A stretch of DNA of 64,000 nt from Euptelea pleiosperma (taxonomy: Eukaryota; Streptophyta; Magnoliopsida; Ranunculales; Eupteleaceae), in contig CM068540.1 in assembly GCA_035048495.1 (NCBI GenBank), positions 6,060,829 to 6,124,828 on the forward strand. The letters run 5' to 3'. Of the stretch, positions 1 to 10,322 are shown one piece after another. Numbering within the stretch: position 1 is the stretch's first letter; every line of letters starts with the position of its first letter. A model generated the notes under the pieces. That model searched no databases, had not been told where the DNA came from, and worked only from the letters and a program-made list of their open reading frames with translations. The position numbers and the translations under genes were made by a program.

Positions 1-1757
1 AAATCCAACTCGATCCAGGTAATCGTGTTCTCAATGATCCTCATGACGATATTTATGTTGCTTCTTCTACTATCCTTCCCATAGACATTGATGTACCTAT
101 TGCTCATCGGAAGGGTGTTCGGAACTGTGTTACCAAGCACCCTATCTCTCACTTTGTTTCCTATCAACAGCTCTCACCATCCTACAGGGCATTTGCTACT
201 TCCCTATCTAGTGTCGCTCTGCCATCCAGTGTCTCATATGCCCTCAGCCAGCCTCAGTGGAAAGCACTCATGCTAGAGGAGATGACAGCTCTAGAAAAAA
301 ATGGTACTTGGGATTTGGTTCCATTGCCTAGAGGAAAGAAACCCGTGGGGTACAAGCGGGTATATACAGTGAAATACAAAACAGATGGAAGCATCGACAG
401 GTACAAGGCCCGTCTCGTTGCAAAATGATACACACAGACTTATGGGATTGACTACCAGGAGACGTTTGCTCCTGTGGCCAAGATGAACTCAGTTCGAGTT
501 CTGTTATCTCTCGCGACAAATTTTTTTTGGCCCCTCCACCAGTTGGATGTCAAGAATGCCTTCCTCCATGGTGATATAAAGGAAGAAGTCTACATGACAA
601 GTCCTCCGGGGTTCAATCCGACTGGGAGTAAGGAACTTGTGTGCAGACTGAAGAAAGCCTTTTATGGGCTTAAACAGTCACCCAGGGCTTGGTTCGAGAG
701 GTTCAATTCCACAGTCAAGAAGATTGGCTACTCGTAGAGTCAGGCGGACCACACTCTCTTCATTAAGAGAAGTCAAAGTCGTCTTACTGCTCTTATTGTG
801 TATGTGGATGATATCGTGGTCACGGGAGATGACCCAGATGATGTTTGCAGATTGAAAAAATACCTCGGCACAGAGTTCGAAATCAAGGATCTGGGAACCT
901 TGAGATACTTTCTGGGCATTGAGGTTGCTAGGTCAAAGCAGGGTGTGTTCATCTCACAGAGAAAGTATGTACTTGATCTCCTTCGAGAGTTAAGAAACTT
1001 GGGAGCTAAACCAGCTGATACGCCTATAGAGCAGCAACATCGGCTGAATCCTCTTGATGGGGATCACATTGCTGATACAGGCCAGTTCCAGAGACTTGTC
1101 GGGCGTTTCATCTACCTTTCGCTGACACGACCAGATATTGCATACGCAGTCAGTGTCATTAGTCAGTTCATACATGCCCCTCGCTCTCCACATCCTGAGG
1201 CAGCACACCGAGTATAACGCTATCTTAAGGGGGCTCCAGGGAAGGGTCTCCTGTTTAGTAAGAATAGACACCTGCGAGTTGAAGCTTATATAGACGCTGA
1301 CTGGGCAGGTTCAGTCACTGACAAATGTTCTACATCAGGGTACTGCACGTATGCGGGAGGTAATCTGGTGTCTTGGCACAGCAAGAAGCAACCAGTTGTC
1401 GCCCGCTCCAGTGCCGAAGCAGAGTACCGTTCTATGGCTTATGGTGTATGTGAGCTTCTATGGTTGAAGACTATGCTCAATGAGCTCGGATATCCTGTCA
1501 AATGGTCTATGCAACTGTATTGTGACAATAAAGCAGCCATCAACATTGCTCATAATCCAGTTCAACACGACAGGACAAAGCACATTGAGGTAGACCGTTA
1601 CTTCATCAAAGAGAAGCTTCTTCAGGGACTTATTTGCACACCGCATGTCCATACTGCTGATCAAGTTGCAGATATGTTAACTAAAGGTGCTACTAAAGGG
1701 ATCTTAGAGCACCTGTTATCTAAGCTGGGCATGATAGATATCTTCGCACCAGCTTGA
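1..1757 (+). pseudogene. Copia pol remnant: reverse transcriptase and RNase H
   Basis: The conceptual reading covers the end of the integrase-RT linker, the RT domain and RNase H, ending in the family C-terminus MIDIFAPA at 1734-1757. Visible RT landmarks are the WDLVPLPRGKK start (about 308-342), FAPVAKMNSVRVLLSL (467-514), YGLKQSPRAWFERF (664-705) and the catalytic YVDD at 801-812. RNase H shows ARSSAEAEYRSMA (1402-1440) and YCDNKAA (1519-1539). The frame is closed by TGA at 427, TAG at 736 and TAA at 1215, so no functional polyprotein can be made. The copy at 30.5-32.3 kb is closely similar but has different stops, so the two decayed independently. Confidence 0.9.
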
Positions 1758-1764
1758 GGGGGAG

Positions 1765-1979
1765 TGTTGTCAAGGACCTACTTATAATATCTTATATTCT
1801 ACAGGGGGCCCTTGTAATATTGTAAAACTTCATTTAATATATATATTTGGTGAAATCGTGTAGGCTATTCTAAACTCAACACGATTTCTCATCTTCCCCC
1901 AATTCTCTTCTCCTCTCCTCTCCTCTCTTCCATTTCTAACCCTAATCTCTTATCCTGGTTACGATCCAAGATTACAATA
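1765..1979 (+). repeat. 3' LTR of Copia-1 copy A
   Basis: About 215 bp, from TGTTGTCAAGG after the purine tract to GATTACAATA. It contains the inverted pair GAAATCGTGTAGG / ACACGATTTC near its middle, as do the other four copies of this LTR in the window. The end is slightly eroded, so the right boundary is good to a few bases. Confidence 0.85.
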
Positions 1980-2500
1980 ATATAGGCATAGCGGAGAAAC
2001 GGTTAATCACCTTCTGCTGTATTGTGATCTAACTAAGGAAGTTTGGTCATCCTTCTTCTTCAAGTTTGGGATTTGTTAGGTGATGTCAGGCTCTCTCATG
2101 GCTCTTATTCTTAGTTGGCAGACTCAAGCTTTTTCATCTAGAGGATGTATTCTGTGGAGATTGCTCCCCTTTGCGATTATGTGGGGTCTTTGGAAGGAAA
2201 GAAATCAAAGGACTTTCGAAGATAAGAGCAAAGTTTTGGCCTCGATCATCCTTAACATTAAGGGGTTGTTGTTCTTATGGTCCAAGGTGTTTCCATAATG
2301 TACAGGCTTATTCTTCGAAGATTTTGTTTTCCGTTTGGATCTTCTTTGCTCTAGGAATGCTTGTTAGTCGGTTGCTCCCTTGAGCCTTTGGTTTTGTATT
2401 AGTCTCTTTAGGCTTTCAGCAGGTCATCTCAACCTCGGCAGCCTTGTTGTTTGTATCATTTTTTTGGCTTTACTAAAGTTTACACCTATCAAAAATAAAT
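1980..2500 (+). pseudogene. LINE (L1-like) 3' end, zf-RVT region
   Basis: Reading frames here give ETVNHLLLYCDLTKEVW (about 1996-2046) and WRLLPFAIMWGLWKERNQRT (2156-2215). This is the typical C-terminal 'zinc-binding in reverse transcriptase' region of plant L1-type LINEs, with frame breaks between. It is followed by a T-rich 3' region ending near 2500 in a CTATCAAAAATAAAT-like tail. The 5' portion is missing where the copia LTR abuts, consistent with copia insertion into an older LINE. No domain with catalytic RT residues is in the window. Confidence 0.75.
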
Positions 2501-3637
2501 ATTTAAAATCGTGTATCTACGATTAAAATTTGTTGTTAATTGAAATTTAAATCACTAAATTTCAACAAACTTATTTAATTAAAAAAATCCAAATTAAAAT
2601 AAAACAGAGGTAAAATTACATTTCAAGTTTCAACCTTGATTTAGTACAGACAAGTATTTTGGTGGATATAGAATCTATGTCGGACATGCTATTTTCAGTA
2701 TAAAGTATCATAGAGTATACGTGCATATCAATAGTTATTGATGTGTTAATGTGAGAAAATATGTACTTTTTTTAATATAACTAATTATAGAGGTCATTTA
2801 ATTGCTTTAAACATCTTTTTATAAGCTTATTTGCACATTACATTCATTATTTCAAGTTTGTCTCGCCAATTTCTCAATGTTTCGTGAATGTTCCGTTCCA
2901 TCTCAAGGTTTGTCTTAGTTTTTCACTTGACCGAGACATACCTCGAGACCGAGATTTTAAACCTTGGCATCAACTTAATCTAAATACATTCTTTCTATAC
3001 TGCAGACATAATATTGACTAAAGCATTTAAAAGATATATCTTTTAGCATAAGGAATGAACTATACTGACGTGTCGATGTATTGGGTTTATGGGGGTCAGC
3101 ATGTCAGACACTCATATCCATGTCGAACACTAACACGTGTCTAGGTAATAACTTTAGGAGGATAAGTCTTTTTTACTGAAACAACAGAGTCCATCTCCTG
3201 CACAAGTAGGGATCCACATATGGCAGCTGAGGTAGTGCATCCAAAGTGATCAACCTGTGACTAAAGGAAAGCATATTTTTTCCCTTTTTTTTTTATTTTT
3301 GTGATTACGGTTTGTTATTCGATAACGAAAGAGTGCATTACACAGAGTACAACTCAATGGCGTGTTCGGCAAGGACACCATCCATGTGGCTAATCCGAAG
3401 AATTCTCGATCAGATAGACGGTCCAGATTTTGCCTCACCAGGGAACAGTCTGTAGTGACATCCCAGAAAGCCTTCCGCAGTAAATTCAGTATTCTAATGT
3501 GAATTTTAAATATTTACACAGTTTTTTTTTCCTTTTTTTTTCTTAAATGAATAGAGTCCAAGAGAGGTTGAACTAGGTAAGTATAATAATTGGAAGAAAA
3601 AAATTGAAAAAAAAAATTATTAAAACTAAAATCACAC
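2501..3637 (-). other. Intron 2 of EIF2B3, visible part without recognisable features
   Basis: AT-rich sequence between the LINE tail and the exon 2 donor (GTGTGA on the minus strand, starting at 3637). A 62-codon open frame at 3250-3438 (minus) has no recognisable domain. I found no further eIF2B exon. Intron 2 therefore extends at least from 3637 to the left edge of the window, or the gene is broken here. Confidence 0.6.
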
Positions 3638-3715
3638 CTCGACATGAAGGCGATCGACGTAGGCGCCGGATATCCAACCACCGACACGACGAGCCGCATC
3701 TTCACCTTCAACAAC
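3638..3715 (-). CDS. EIF2B3: eIF2B gamma subunit, exon 2
   Basis: Seventy-eight bases, 26 codons, reading VVEGEDAARRVGGWISGAYV and then DRLHVE. It joins in phase 0 to exon 1 (...LKDLIV + VVEGEDAA...), reproducing the expected continuation of plant eIF2B gamma. The acceptor is CATAG at 3720-3716 and the donor is GAG/GTGTGA after 3638. Intron 1 is only 104 bp (3716-3819). The exon is too short to stand out as an ORF and is otherwise buried in a frame-shifted one. The next exon is not found leftwards to base 1. Either intron 2 is longer than 3.6 kb and carries the LINE and copia insertions, or the gene has been cut off by them. Confidence 0.85.
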
Positions 3716-3819
3716 CTATGCACACCGAATCAAAAACCCTAAAACTTGTGAGACAGTCGACGAAGGAAACCAAAATTTGGGCAAACTTTGGAAGCACAAA
3801 GAGAGAGAGAGGAACGTAC

Positions 3820-3981
3820 AACGATGAGATCCTTGAGGTTACTGGCTTCCAAGAGCTCTAGAATGTAAGAGAGAACAGGGCGATTAGCAACCGGAAGCAG
3901 CGCCTTTGGGACCTCATTGGAAACGAGAGGAACGAGCTTCTTTGAAGAACCGCCCGCGAGGACGACCACTTGGAAGTCCAT
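3820..3981 (-). CDS. EIF2B3: eIF2B gamma subunit, exon 1 (start codon at 3981)
   Basis: Fifty-four codons beginning MDFQVVVLAGG and containing PKALLPVANRPVLSYILELL. This is the signature N-terminus of the nucleotidyltransferase-like domain of translation initiation factor eIF2B gamma (LAGG loop, then PKALLPVxNRP). The family acts in the cytosol in the eIF2B complex that recharges eIF2 with GTP. The exon ends at ATC GTT followed by a good donor, GTACGT, at 3819-3814, phase 0. Family proteins are roughly 450-480 residues, so this is only the beginning. The start is the only Met upstream of the LAGG loop and is where homologues start. The tRNA-Ala gene lies 185 bp upstream on the other strand. 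Confidence 0.92.
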
Positions 3982-4166
3982 TGGGGGATAGAAAGAGAGA
4001 GTTGCAGAGGGGGTTTATGTAACAAAGAGAAAACAAACACCTCTGTCTGTGTTTTAAAGGTTCAAATGTGCCTCAGGACGACAAACAGTGACCAAGTCCG
4101 ACTGTGTAGTGTGGAAAGAGATACTCAATTATATTTATAATATGCGTTGTGGCAATAAATACAAAT

Positions 4167-4239
4167 GGGGATGTAGCTCAAATGGTAGAGCGCTCGCTTT
4201 GCATGCGAGAGGTACAGGGTTCGATACCCTGCATCTCCA
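4167..4239 (+). tRNA. tRNA-Ala (anticodon UGC)
   Basis: A complete 73-nt cloverleaf. The acceptor stem GGGGATG pairs with CATCTCC and includes the G3:U70 wobble pair that defines alanine tRNA. The D arm GCTCAAATGGTAGAGC and an anticodon stem CTCGC/GCGAG enclose loop TTTGCAT with anticodon TGC. The T arm contains the B box GGTTCGATACC at 4218-4228. The discriminator is A. A short T run (4242-4245) follows as a pol III terminator. There is no intron and the sequence differs from the plastid trnA type, so it is a nuclear gene. All stems are intact. Confidence 0.97.
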
Positions 4240-4277
4240 TCTTTTGCAATCCCATTACTTCTAGTGATTGGATTAAA

Positions 4278-5065
4278 GGGCCTGTTTGGAAAGTCGTAAA
4301 ACACGGCCAGCAGAGGTCAGTTTAGAACTGACCTTATTTTTTATTGTTTGGTAACTATGTGGGCCCCACTTTTAAGGCTATTTTTTTCCTGATTTTGTTG
4401 TTAAAACAGGTTCAATGTTGTGTCTTTGAAAACTAGTTACAACATTGAACTCACGAGAAACGCACCCGAGACGCCTTCTCCTCAACCCTCTTTCTCTTCC
4501 GGTGAGATGTGGTGAAAGGAAGACCACGGCCCTCTCTTTCTCTCCGACAAGATGTGGTGAAAGAAAATCACGAGATGTGGGGTTTGTAGCCACCGCTTTC
4601 TTCTTCTCTGCCTCCAACAGTGGTCTTCTTCGTCTCCTCCGACGGTGGGGTGCCTTTCTTCAATTTTGGAACCACCACTGTTGCCTCCTCCTCCTCCTCC
4701 TCCTCTCTTTTTCTTCTTCTTCTTCTTGTTTTGGATTTCTTCTTTAGATTTGGAACCTAAAAATTTCTTAAGGGTTTGGAGCCACCACTGTAAATTTTTT
4801 GGGGGTTTGAGGTTTGGAGCCACCACTGTTGCCGCCTCCTCCTCCTCCTCCTCTCTTATTCTTCTTCTTCTTGGTTTGGAATCTTTGGATCCTGAAATGG
4901 GGTTAAATTTTTCTTCATTTTTTTTGTATTGAAGGGGTCAAAGCTAACCAAACAACACAGAAATAAGAACTAGTTCAAGGTTGTGAACAAACTAGTTCAA
5001 ACCTTACTCTGAACTGGTTTAGGACTGAACTAGACCTTAAAAAGTTGAGGTTCCCAAACAGCCCC
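4278..5065. mobile_element. MITE-like element with GGGCCTGTTTGG termini
   Basis: Termini GGGCCTGTTTGGA at the left and CCCAAACAGCCCC at the right form inverted repeats of a type common in plant Tourist/hAT MITEs. No clear target duplication is visible. The inside holds a tandem duplication of about 140 bp (4667-4740 and 4815-4885: CCACCACTGTTGCC, then CTC triplets, then CTT triplets), which produces low-complexity open frames on both strands. These frames are not genes. Confidence 0.6.
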
Positions 5066-5116
5066 AAAAGCTTTTGATAGGGAGGCCCCTAAAATCCCAA
5101 TGATCATATTTTTTTT

Positions 5117-5507
5117 GAGTCCGTCTAGAGCTACACCCATTTCTTACATCCAGTTCTTACACCCGGGGTGGGCCCCCCATGGAGATCATGTTGGACAATC
5201 CAACCGCACAATGCGTTTTCATGCTATGGTTACCCTCCTCACAAAAAAGAAGGAAAATTCAACATTCATAACCTCAAGAAAAATAGACTTTAATTTGAAA
5301 AATCCAGACCATCCAATTAAGTCATTGTTTTGGGTCCATTTTTTATATGGTTGGCAATGTTGAAATGAACTGATGTTTGGTGATGATAATCATCAAGCAA
5401 AGAACAGCTTATTGTGCGGTTGGATTGTCCAACATGATCTCTATGTGGGCCCCACATCCGGGTGTAAGAACTGGATGTAAGAAATGGGTGTAGCACTAGA
5501 CGGACTC
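5117..5507. mobile_element. Mutator-like MITE with about 100-bp TIRs
   Basis: The termini GAGTCCGTCTAG...CTAGACGGACTC extend as inverted repeats of about 100 bp (5117-5216 and 5409-5507), including TTCTTACATCCAGTTCTTAC on one arm and its complement on the other. The flanks show ATTTTTTTT on both sides (5108-5116 and 5508-5516), a 9-bp target duplication typical of Mutator-type elements, though it is low in complexity. There is no coding capacity. Confidence 0.8.
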
Positions 5508-5690
5508 ATTTTTTTTTTCCTATTAAAAACAACCCCCAGTTTTTCACGAGGGAAAATTACATGATGCTCAACAAAAATTTGAAAATTTGAAAAAAACAAT
5601 TCCATTATTCCATGTTATAGTTCTTTGTCACAACTATCTGGTGTCAACAACGCGAATCTTGTTCCACCATTCAACTCTATCTAGAGATTA

Positions 5691-5944
5691 AGGCCCTGCT
5701 TGGTTCAATGCAGATCGGATTGCAATGCACCCACTTGCCATGGTTTTGGAATTACAAGTGATTGGTTGGGGCCGTGCAAATGAGTTGGCGTGCAACTGGT
5801 TGTCAAGCCCTTGCAAACTCTTTAAAAGAAAATGGATGCAATCATGTGCAGCCAAAAAATCGTGGTAAGTGACTGCAATGCAACTCACCCCATTTGCACC
5901 GGAGTGCAAAATGCTTTCGAAGTGCAGCGAACCAAGCAGGGCCT
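5691..5944. mobile_element. Short MITE with AGGCCCTGCTTGGTTC TIRs
   Basis: The left end AGGCCCTGCTTGGTTC and right end GAACCAAGCAGGGCCT are perfect 16-bp inverted repeats about 250 bp apart. The inner arms also pair (GCAATGCACCCACTTG with CAACTCACCCCATTTGC, loosely). The flanks suggest a TWA-type duplication (TTA/TCA) but do not match exactly. Probably PIF/Tourist-like. Confidence 0.7.
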
Positions 5945-6127
5945 CATTTTGCTAGTGTCTTTAAATCTTTTTTTCGCTACCTCTATCCATATCTTTGTTG
6001 TCCTTCATCCCATCATTTAAAACCTTAACATCAATATTATCATGGGTCTTGGCTATATATGCGCATTTCATTTCATTTGGCTTTCTTTTATTTTCTGACA
6101 TAGTGGGCCTATTTTCAATGAAACTTC

Positions 6128-6391
6128 GAAAGTGGGCTGTTTGGCCCATCTCTAGGTGGACCTGCATACCAAAACTAAGCCTAATTAGTAATTTCAAACT
6201 TTTGGATCTCTTACCCCAAATAACTCTCAAATTCCACAGTTAAAAATCAACCCATGAAAACGACTCCAATCCAATGCATATGAATTACTAATCAGGCTAA
6301 ATTTTAGTTTGTAGGTCCACCTAGAGATCGGCCAAACATCCATACGGTCAGCAATCTCTAAGAGTGTGCCATGTGTCTTACATTGTGATAC
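6128..6391. mobile_element. Family A foldback MITE, copy A1
   Basis: A long inverted repeat: GGCCCATCTCTAGGTGGACC at the left pairs with GGTCCACCTAGAGATCGGCC at the right. The AATTAGTAATTTCAAAC and GAATTACTAATCAGG arms converge on a short spacer. The left terminus is shorter than in other copies. It is the first of about a dozen members of the same family in this window. Confidence 0.75.
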
Positions 6392-6525
6392 GTCATCAAC
6401 ATTGACGACGAACATCCGTCAATAAAGTTCTACTTCTCGACTTGCAACTTTCTTTTTAATTTTTTATGGTAAAATCTGAGGGAAAAAAGTTTTAAATCAA
6501 AATGCCAATATTCAACAACATCATT

Positions 6526-6862
6526 ATATGCCACATGGCACACTATTGTGTGTGCGTTTAGTCCATATGGTCCTAAAGATAAAATAAATCAGCCTGATTG
6601 GTCTTTTAACCATTTAATTTTAGTTTTTTCAAAAGTTGATTTCATTTGTAAGATTCTGACCATACTCAGATCCAACAGATAGAAATCACATATCAAACTC
6701 ATTTTTTGGATTCGAATATTATTTAGGATACTCAGACCCAACGGACAGAAATCGCCAATCGAGCTGATTTTTTGCTTTGTAGGTCCACCTAGGGATGGAC
6801 CAAACTTCTATACTGTCAATGGTCTCTAAGAATGTGCATTGTGGGTTGTAAGTACCTCGGTG
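6526..6862. mobile_element. Family A-like foldback, degenerate copy A2
   Basis: Left part GCCACATGGCACAC...AATCAGCCTGATTGG and right part GGTCCACCTAGGGATGGACC...CTCTAAGAATGTGC show the family motifs, but the arms are poorly matched. An internal duplication of CAGATCCAACAGATAGAAATC / CAGACCCAACGGACAGAAATC is present. Old copy. Confidence 0.55.
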
Positions 6863-6891
6863 ATCAACATTGATGATGGAAGATAGTGTTG

Positions 6892-7395
6892 CTAGATATA
6901 CAGACTGGGGAGTCCAATCGATTGGACCCCTAGCCGAATTGATTGGACCGATGAAGCTTTATTTCGTTAAATTTTCTCTCGGACCGATTTTGGGCAGGGG
7001 TGTTTCCGTACTTTCACGAAACCCTAGTTACGTCTTGGGGTGGTATTTATACCTCATATTGATGAGAGAGAAGTTAAGAGAGAACATCTAGAGAGCTCTG
7101 CAGAGAAGTATGTGTGTTGTGTTTCTTTTGCCTTAGAGCATAGTGAATCGGTGTGGATTCGTGGACGTACACCTCAATCTAGAGGGTACCACGTTCTGCT
7201 CCAGTTCCGATTCCAATACCACTAATCTCGAAACTAGAACATATTACATAGGTCAGTTCCTTATAATGTAGAATAATTCACTTGGCAGTTACATGATCGA
7301 ACAGTTACATGAGTTCATTCGTAAAAGAATATTAAAAATATTTTTTACTTATTAGCATGTCTTTAATGTGGATTTTATCGGTTCATACTTGGTTC
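6892..7395. repeat. LTR-like remnant with CAATCGATTGG motif
   Basis: The stretch begins TGTTGCTAG and ends TTGGTTCA. It contains the palindrome TCCAATCGATTGGA (6902-6915) and a second AATTGATTGGAC, a TATA-like GGTATTTATACC near 7041, and a C-rich tract CTATCTCCCCCTCTTGTCG just to the right that would be a polypurine tract on the minus strand. The palindrome also fills the LTRs at 53.5-59.5 kb. I infer an old solo or truncated LTR of a related element. No partner LTR or target duplication was found. Confidence 0.3.
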
Positions 7396-7860
7396 AAGCG
7401 ACTATCTCCCCCTCTTGTCGACAATTGATCTCCTTTAAAAACAAATGAACATTTTAATTTTTTTTATCTTATCTTTTATATCTTTTGTTGTTTTAAGATT
7501 CATATTATTCTTTGATTTGCTACTATTATGTTATATGTAATTTAACACTAATTGAACACGCATTTTTTTTTCACAAATTTAATACATAATAATAAAGCGT
7601 GCGCGCACACATACACACCTATATATATAGTCGAGACAAATGAAGTGGAATGTGAAAGTCGAAGGGCCTAAAAAGATGAGGAGAAGGCCAAAATGGCTGT
7701 GGAGTGAGATTTTCCTTAATAGAAGAGGTGGCTTTAGAAAGGATTGAATGGAGGAACATAATTTGTGCAGCCAGACCACATACCGTTAGGAAAAAGCTTA
7801 TGATGATGATGATGATGATGATATTCATACATCCGTATTTATATATGTATAGTATATATA
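7396..7860. other. Intergenic, AT-rich, no gene
   Basis: Contains a short GT/CA-rich and TA-rich patch (7600-7630) and a GAT triplet run (7800-7822). Open frames on the minus strand are low in complexity and resemble no family I recognise. Confidence 0.6.
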
Positions 7861-8193
7861 TGGCTGAGATAAGTTGACTAATGATTGTGGGGCCCACAAA
7901 TAGATGAGTTAAGTGCTGATTTTTTGTGAGGATGATCTTGTCACGATGGAGATCATCTTCACAAAAACCAGCACTTCTAAAACTTCTAACCCTATCAAAT
8001 GTGGAGCTAAGGTTAGCGGTAAAAATGGACGGTTCAGAACATTTTAATTTGTAATCTACTTTTCATAAGGCTGATTTTTGTGAGGTTGATATCAATACTT
8101 AAAAGAATATTCTTACTGAAAATCAACCCTTAACTCATAAGTGTGTGGGACCTACAGCCATTAGTCATTATATCAGTCAAATTCTCCCAGCCT
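7861..8193. mobile_element. Foldback element, family C copy 1
   Basis: Inverted arms: GGCTGAGATAAGTTGACTAA...GATGAGTTAAGTGCTGATTT at the left pair with AAATCAACCCTTAACTCAT...TATCAGTCAAATTCTCCCAGCC at the right. The inner GTGAGGATGATCT...AGATCATCTTCAC forms a second hairpin. The GCTGATTTTTGGTGAGGATGATC motif recurs at 14.4 kb and 51.6 kb. Confidence 0.6.
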
Positions 8194-8351
8194 TATATGT
8201 ACAAAGAAATTAAGTAGTCATAAAAGTCTTGGAAATATGGATGGAATGAAAGAAACATAAATTAAGTAGTTGAGAGTGATAACTTTGAAAATTTAAGTGG
8301 TGGGTAGTCCATTTCATGGAGTCATCTAGACTCTTAAAGGTATTTTTTAAC

Positions 8352-9042
8352 GGAAAATTTCATAAACGAAAATAAATTTAAATGTATTTACAAAAATAAA
8401 AATAACTTTCTGACGTCTACAAAAAAAAAGTAAAGAAACTCCCTTTAACATGGCGTATCTGCCTGACTAAAAATTAAAGTTGAAAAAGGCTGACAAACAC
8501 CCTTTTAAGGGCATCTGTAAGGGCATTTGCCCATAGAGACATAAAACTTCAGTCACAATACGAGCCACGTGGCACACGCTTAGTGGACGTTGACCGTATG
8601 GATGTTTGGCCACTCACTAGCTGGACCTACGTACACAAAAAATAAACATCATCAGTGGTTTATAAGCGTTGGATTGCAGTTATTTTCATGGGTTGATCTT
8701 AACCGTAGGAATTTGAGTATTATTTTAGTGCACAGATCCAAAGCTTGTAAATTACTAATCAGGCTGATTTTTGGTTTGCAGGTCCACCTAGGGACTGGCC
8801 AAACATCCATACGGTCGGCGTTCACTAAGAGTGTGACATGTGACTCGTATTGTGACAGAAGTTATGCCTCTATGGACAAACGCCCTTTTAAAGGCAATCT
8901 GTTAGCTTTTTTCAGCTTTGATTTTTGTTAGACATAGACGCCCTTTCAAAGGGCGTTTAGTTACTTTTTTTTTGTAAACATCAGAAAGTTGTTTTTGTTT
9001 TTGCAAATACATTTAAATTTGTTTTCGTATATGAAATTTTCC
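8352..9042. mobile_element. Foldback element with long TIRs (family G) enclosing a family A copy
   Basis: The left arm from GGAAAATTTCATAAACG (8352) through TGACGTCTACAAAAAAAAAG and AACACCCTTTTAAGGGC is mirrored by the right arm ending CGTATATGAAATTTTCC (9042). The centre (8553-8864) is a complete family A foldback. Either the family A copy inserted between the arms, or the two sets of arms are one compound element. A clear target duplication is not visible. Confidence 0.65.
8553..8864. mobile_element. Family A foldback MITE, copy A3
   Basis: Left end TCACAATACGAGCCACGTGG and right end CACATGTGACTCGTATTGTGA are inverted. GTATGGATGTTTGGCCA pairs with TGGCCAAACATCCATAC. It carries a G-box CACGTG at 8566-8571. 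It is nested centrally in the family G foldback. Confidence 0.75.
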
Positions 9043-9565
9043 ATATTTTTCAATGGGAAATGGTAGAATTATCTATAAGACGATCGCGTCCCAAAGCTTG
9101 ATCATTGGATGTTCTTTAAAATTCATTGGGAAAGAATTTCGATGACCATCAACGATTTTGGACCTTAGGATGAGAAGGTATTGACAATGACATTGACTTT
9201 TTAATGAGCAGTGATATACGTTAACAACCATAAGGGCCTTTGTATGTTTTTATGGCCTTTGTATCTTTTTCATTAGACAGAATGTACTTCATTCTCTTTC
9301 AAGCCATTTAAACATTTTACCTAATGAAAATATGACACGTGGGCTCGTTTCACTTCCGGTCCTACTGATCCCCGAACCAGAACGTATTAGCTTCCAATTT
9401 CGAAATAGATAAAGTCTCATAACCGAGATAATTGGTTCGGGTTCTTTTCTGGTACCGGTTCCATAGGTACAAATTGACACTAGAGTCTAGCCTCTCAAGT
9501 TGTTTAAGGGGCTTCAAATTCTGAACTCTCCCCCTCCTAAAAATGTCATTTGGAGCTTAGTTTAG

Positions 9566-9835
9566 GGCCCACTGACCTCATGGATGTTTGGACCACCTCT
9601 TGATGGACACACATACCGAAGATCAGGTTGATCGTTGATTTATAACAGTTATATTTTAGCATCCTAATAAAGGCCTCAAATTCGACGGTCGAAAACCATG
9701 TTATTAAAATGATAAAACCGACGGCTATAAATTACTAATTATACTGATTTTTGATTTGTAGATTCTTCAAGAGATCGACCAAATATCCATAAGGTAAGTG
9801 GGCCGTAAAAATACTCCACGTTGCGTTTTGGAGGA
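9566..9835. mobile_element. Family A foldback MITE, copy A4 (divergent)
   Basis: GGGCCCACTGACCTCATGGATG at the left matches, in inverted form, ATCCATAAGGTAAGTGGGCC at the right. The inner TGATTTATAACAG and CTATAAATTACTAAT arms are weaker. The GGCCCAC terminus links it to copies A9 and A13. Confidence 0.6.
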
Positions 9836-9949
9836 CTTTGAAAATCCCTGGGGCCATCAAACACGGGATCATTGGATCACTACTCTTTTTAAAATTTCAG
9901 GTGCAATATGTCAGAAGTTATTTATTTGTTGAGTAAAACTTTGATGATA

Positions 9950-10322
9950 GGATACTGTCATCGAGCCAATGGCAGCATGCAATGTATACTACGTGGCATA
10001 CTCTTAGAGGACTCTAACAGTATGGATGTTTTTCCAATCCCTAGTTGGACCTAGAACCAAAAATCAGTCTGATTAGTGATTTCTAGCCGTTGGATTAGAA
10101 TTATTTTCATGGGTTGATTTTAACCATCGGAATTTTCAATTATTGACCATTATTTGAGGTGCAAAGATCCAAAGGTTTGAAATAACTAATCAAGCTGATT
10201 TTTGGTTTTTTACGTCGCCCAGTGATTGGAAAAACATCCATAAGGTCAGAGTCCTCTAAACATGTGCCACGTGGTTTATATTGCGTGCTGTCATTGGCCT
10301 TGATGATAGCACACGGTCATCA
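9950..10322. mobile_element. Family A foldback MITE, copy A5
   Basis: Arms of about 130 bp. TACGTGGCATACTCTTAGAG at the left pairs with CTCTAAACATGTGCCACGTGG at the right. Pairing continues outward through GCCAATGGCAGCATGCAAT and TTGCGTGCTGTCATTGGC, so this copy has longer arms than most. Confidence 0.7.

Larger units (their letters stand above)
1..1979 (+). mobile_element. Ty1/copia retrotransposon, 3' part (Copia-1 family, copy A)
   Basis: The window opens inside the pol gene of a copia element. It runs through reverse transcriptase and RNase H, a purine tract (TTGAGGGGGAG) at 1754-1764 and a 3' LTR from 1765 to about 1979. The LTR starts TGTTGTCA and matches the LTRs at 30295-30503 and 35718-35933, so all belong to one family. 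Its last bases read ACAATA where the family has ACAACA. The 5' half lies left of the window. The sequence after the LTR is LINE-derived, so the element probably inserted into a LINE. It sits antisense within intron 2 of EIF2B3. Confidence 0.93.

Noticed and set aside
3514..3723. 69-codon minus-strand frame as a separate protein
   Set aside because: Its coding signal belongs to EIF2B3 exon 2 in another frame; the rest is intron.
4167..4239. Plastid-derived trnA-UGC
   Set aside because: Plastid trnA has an intron and a different body. This copy is intronless, with nuclear-type stems.
4445..4932. Overlapping open frames of 80-115 codons on both strands
   Set aside because: They consist of CTC/CTT triplet runs and a tandem duplication inside a MITE. 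Pro/Leu/Ser/Phe low-complexity protein, no domain.
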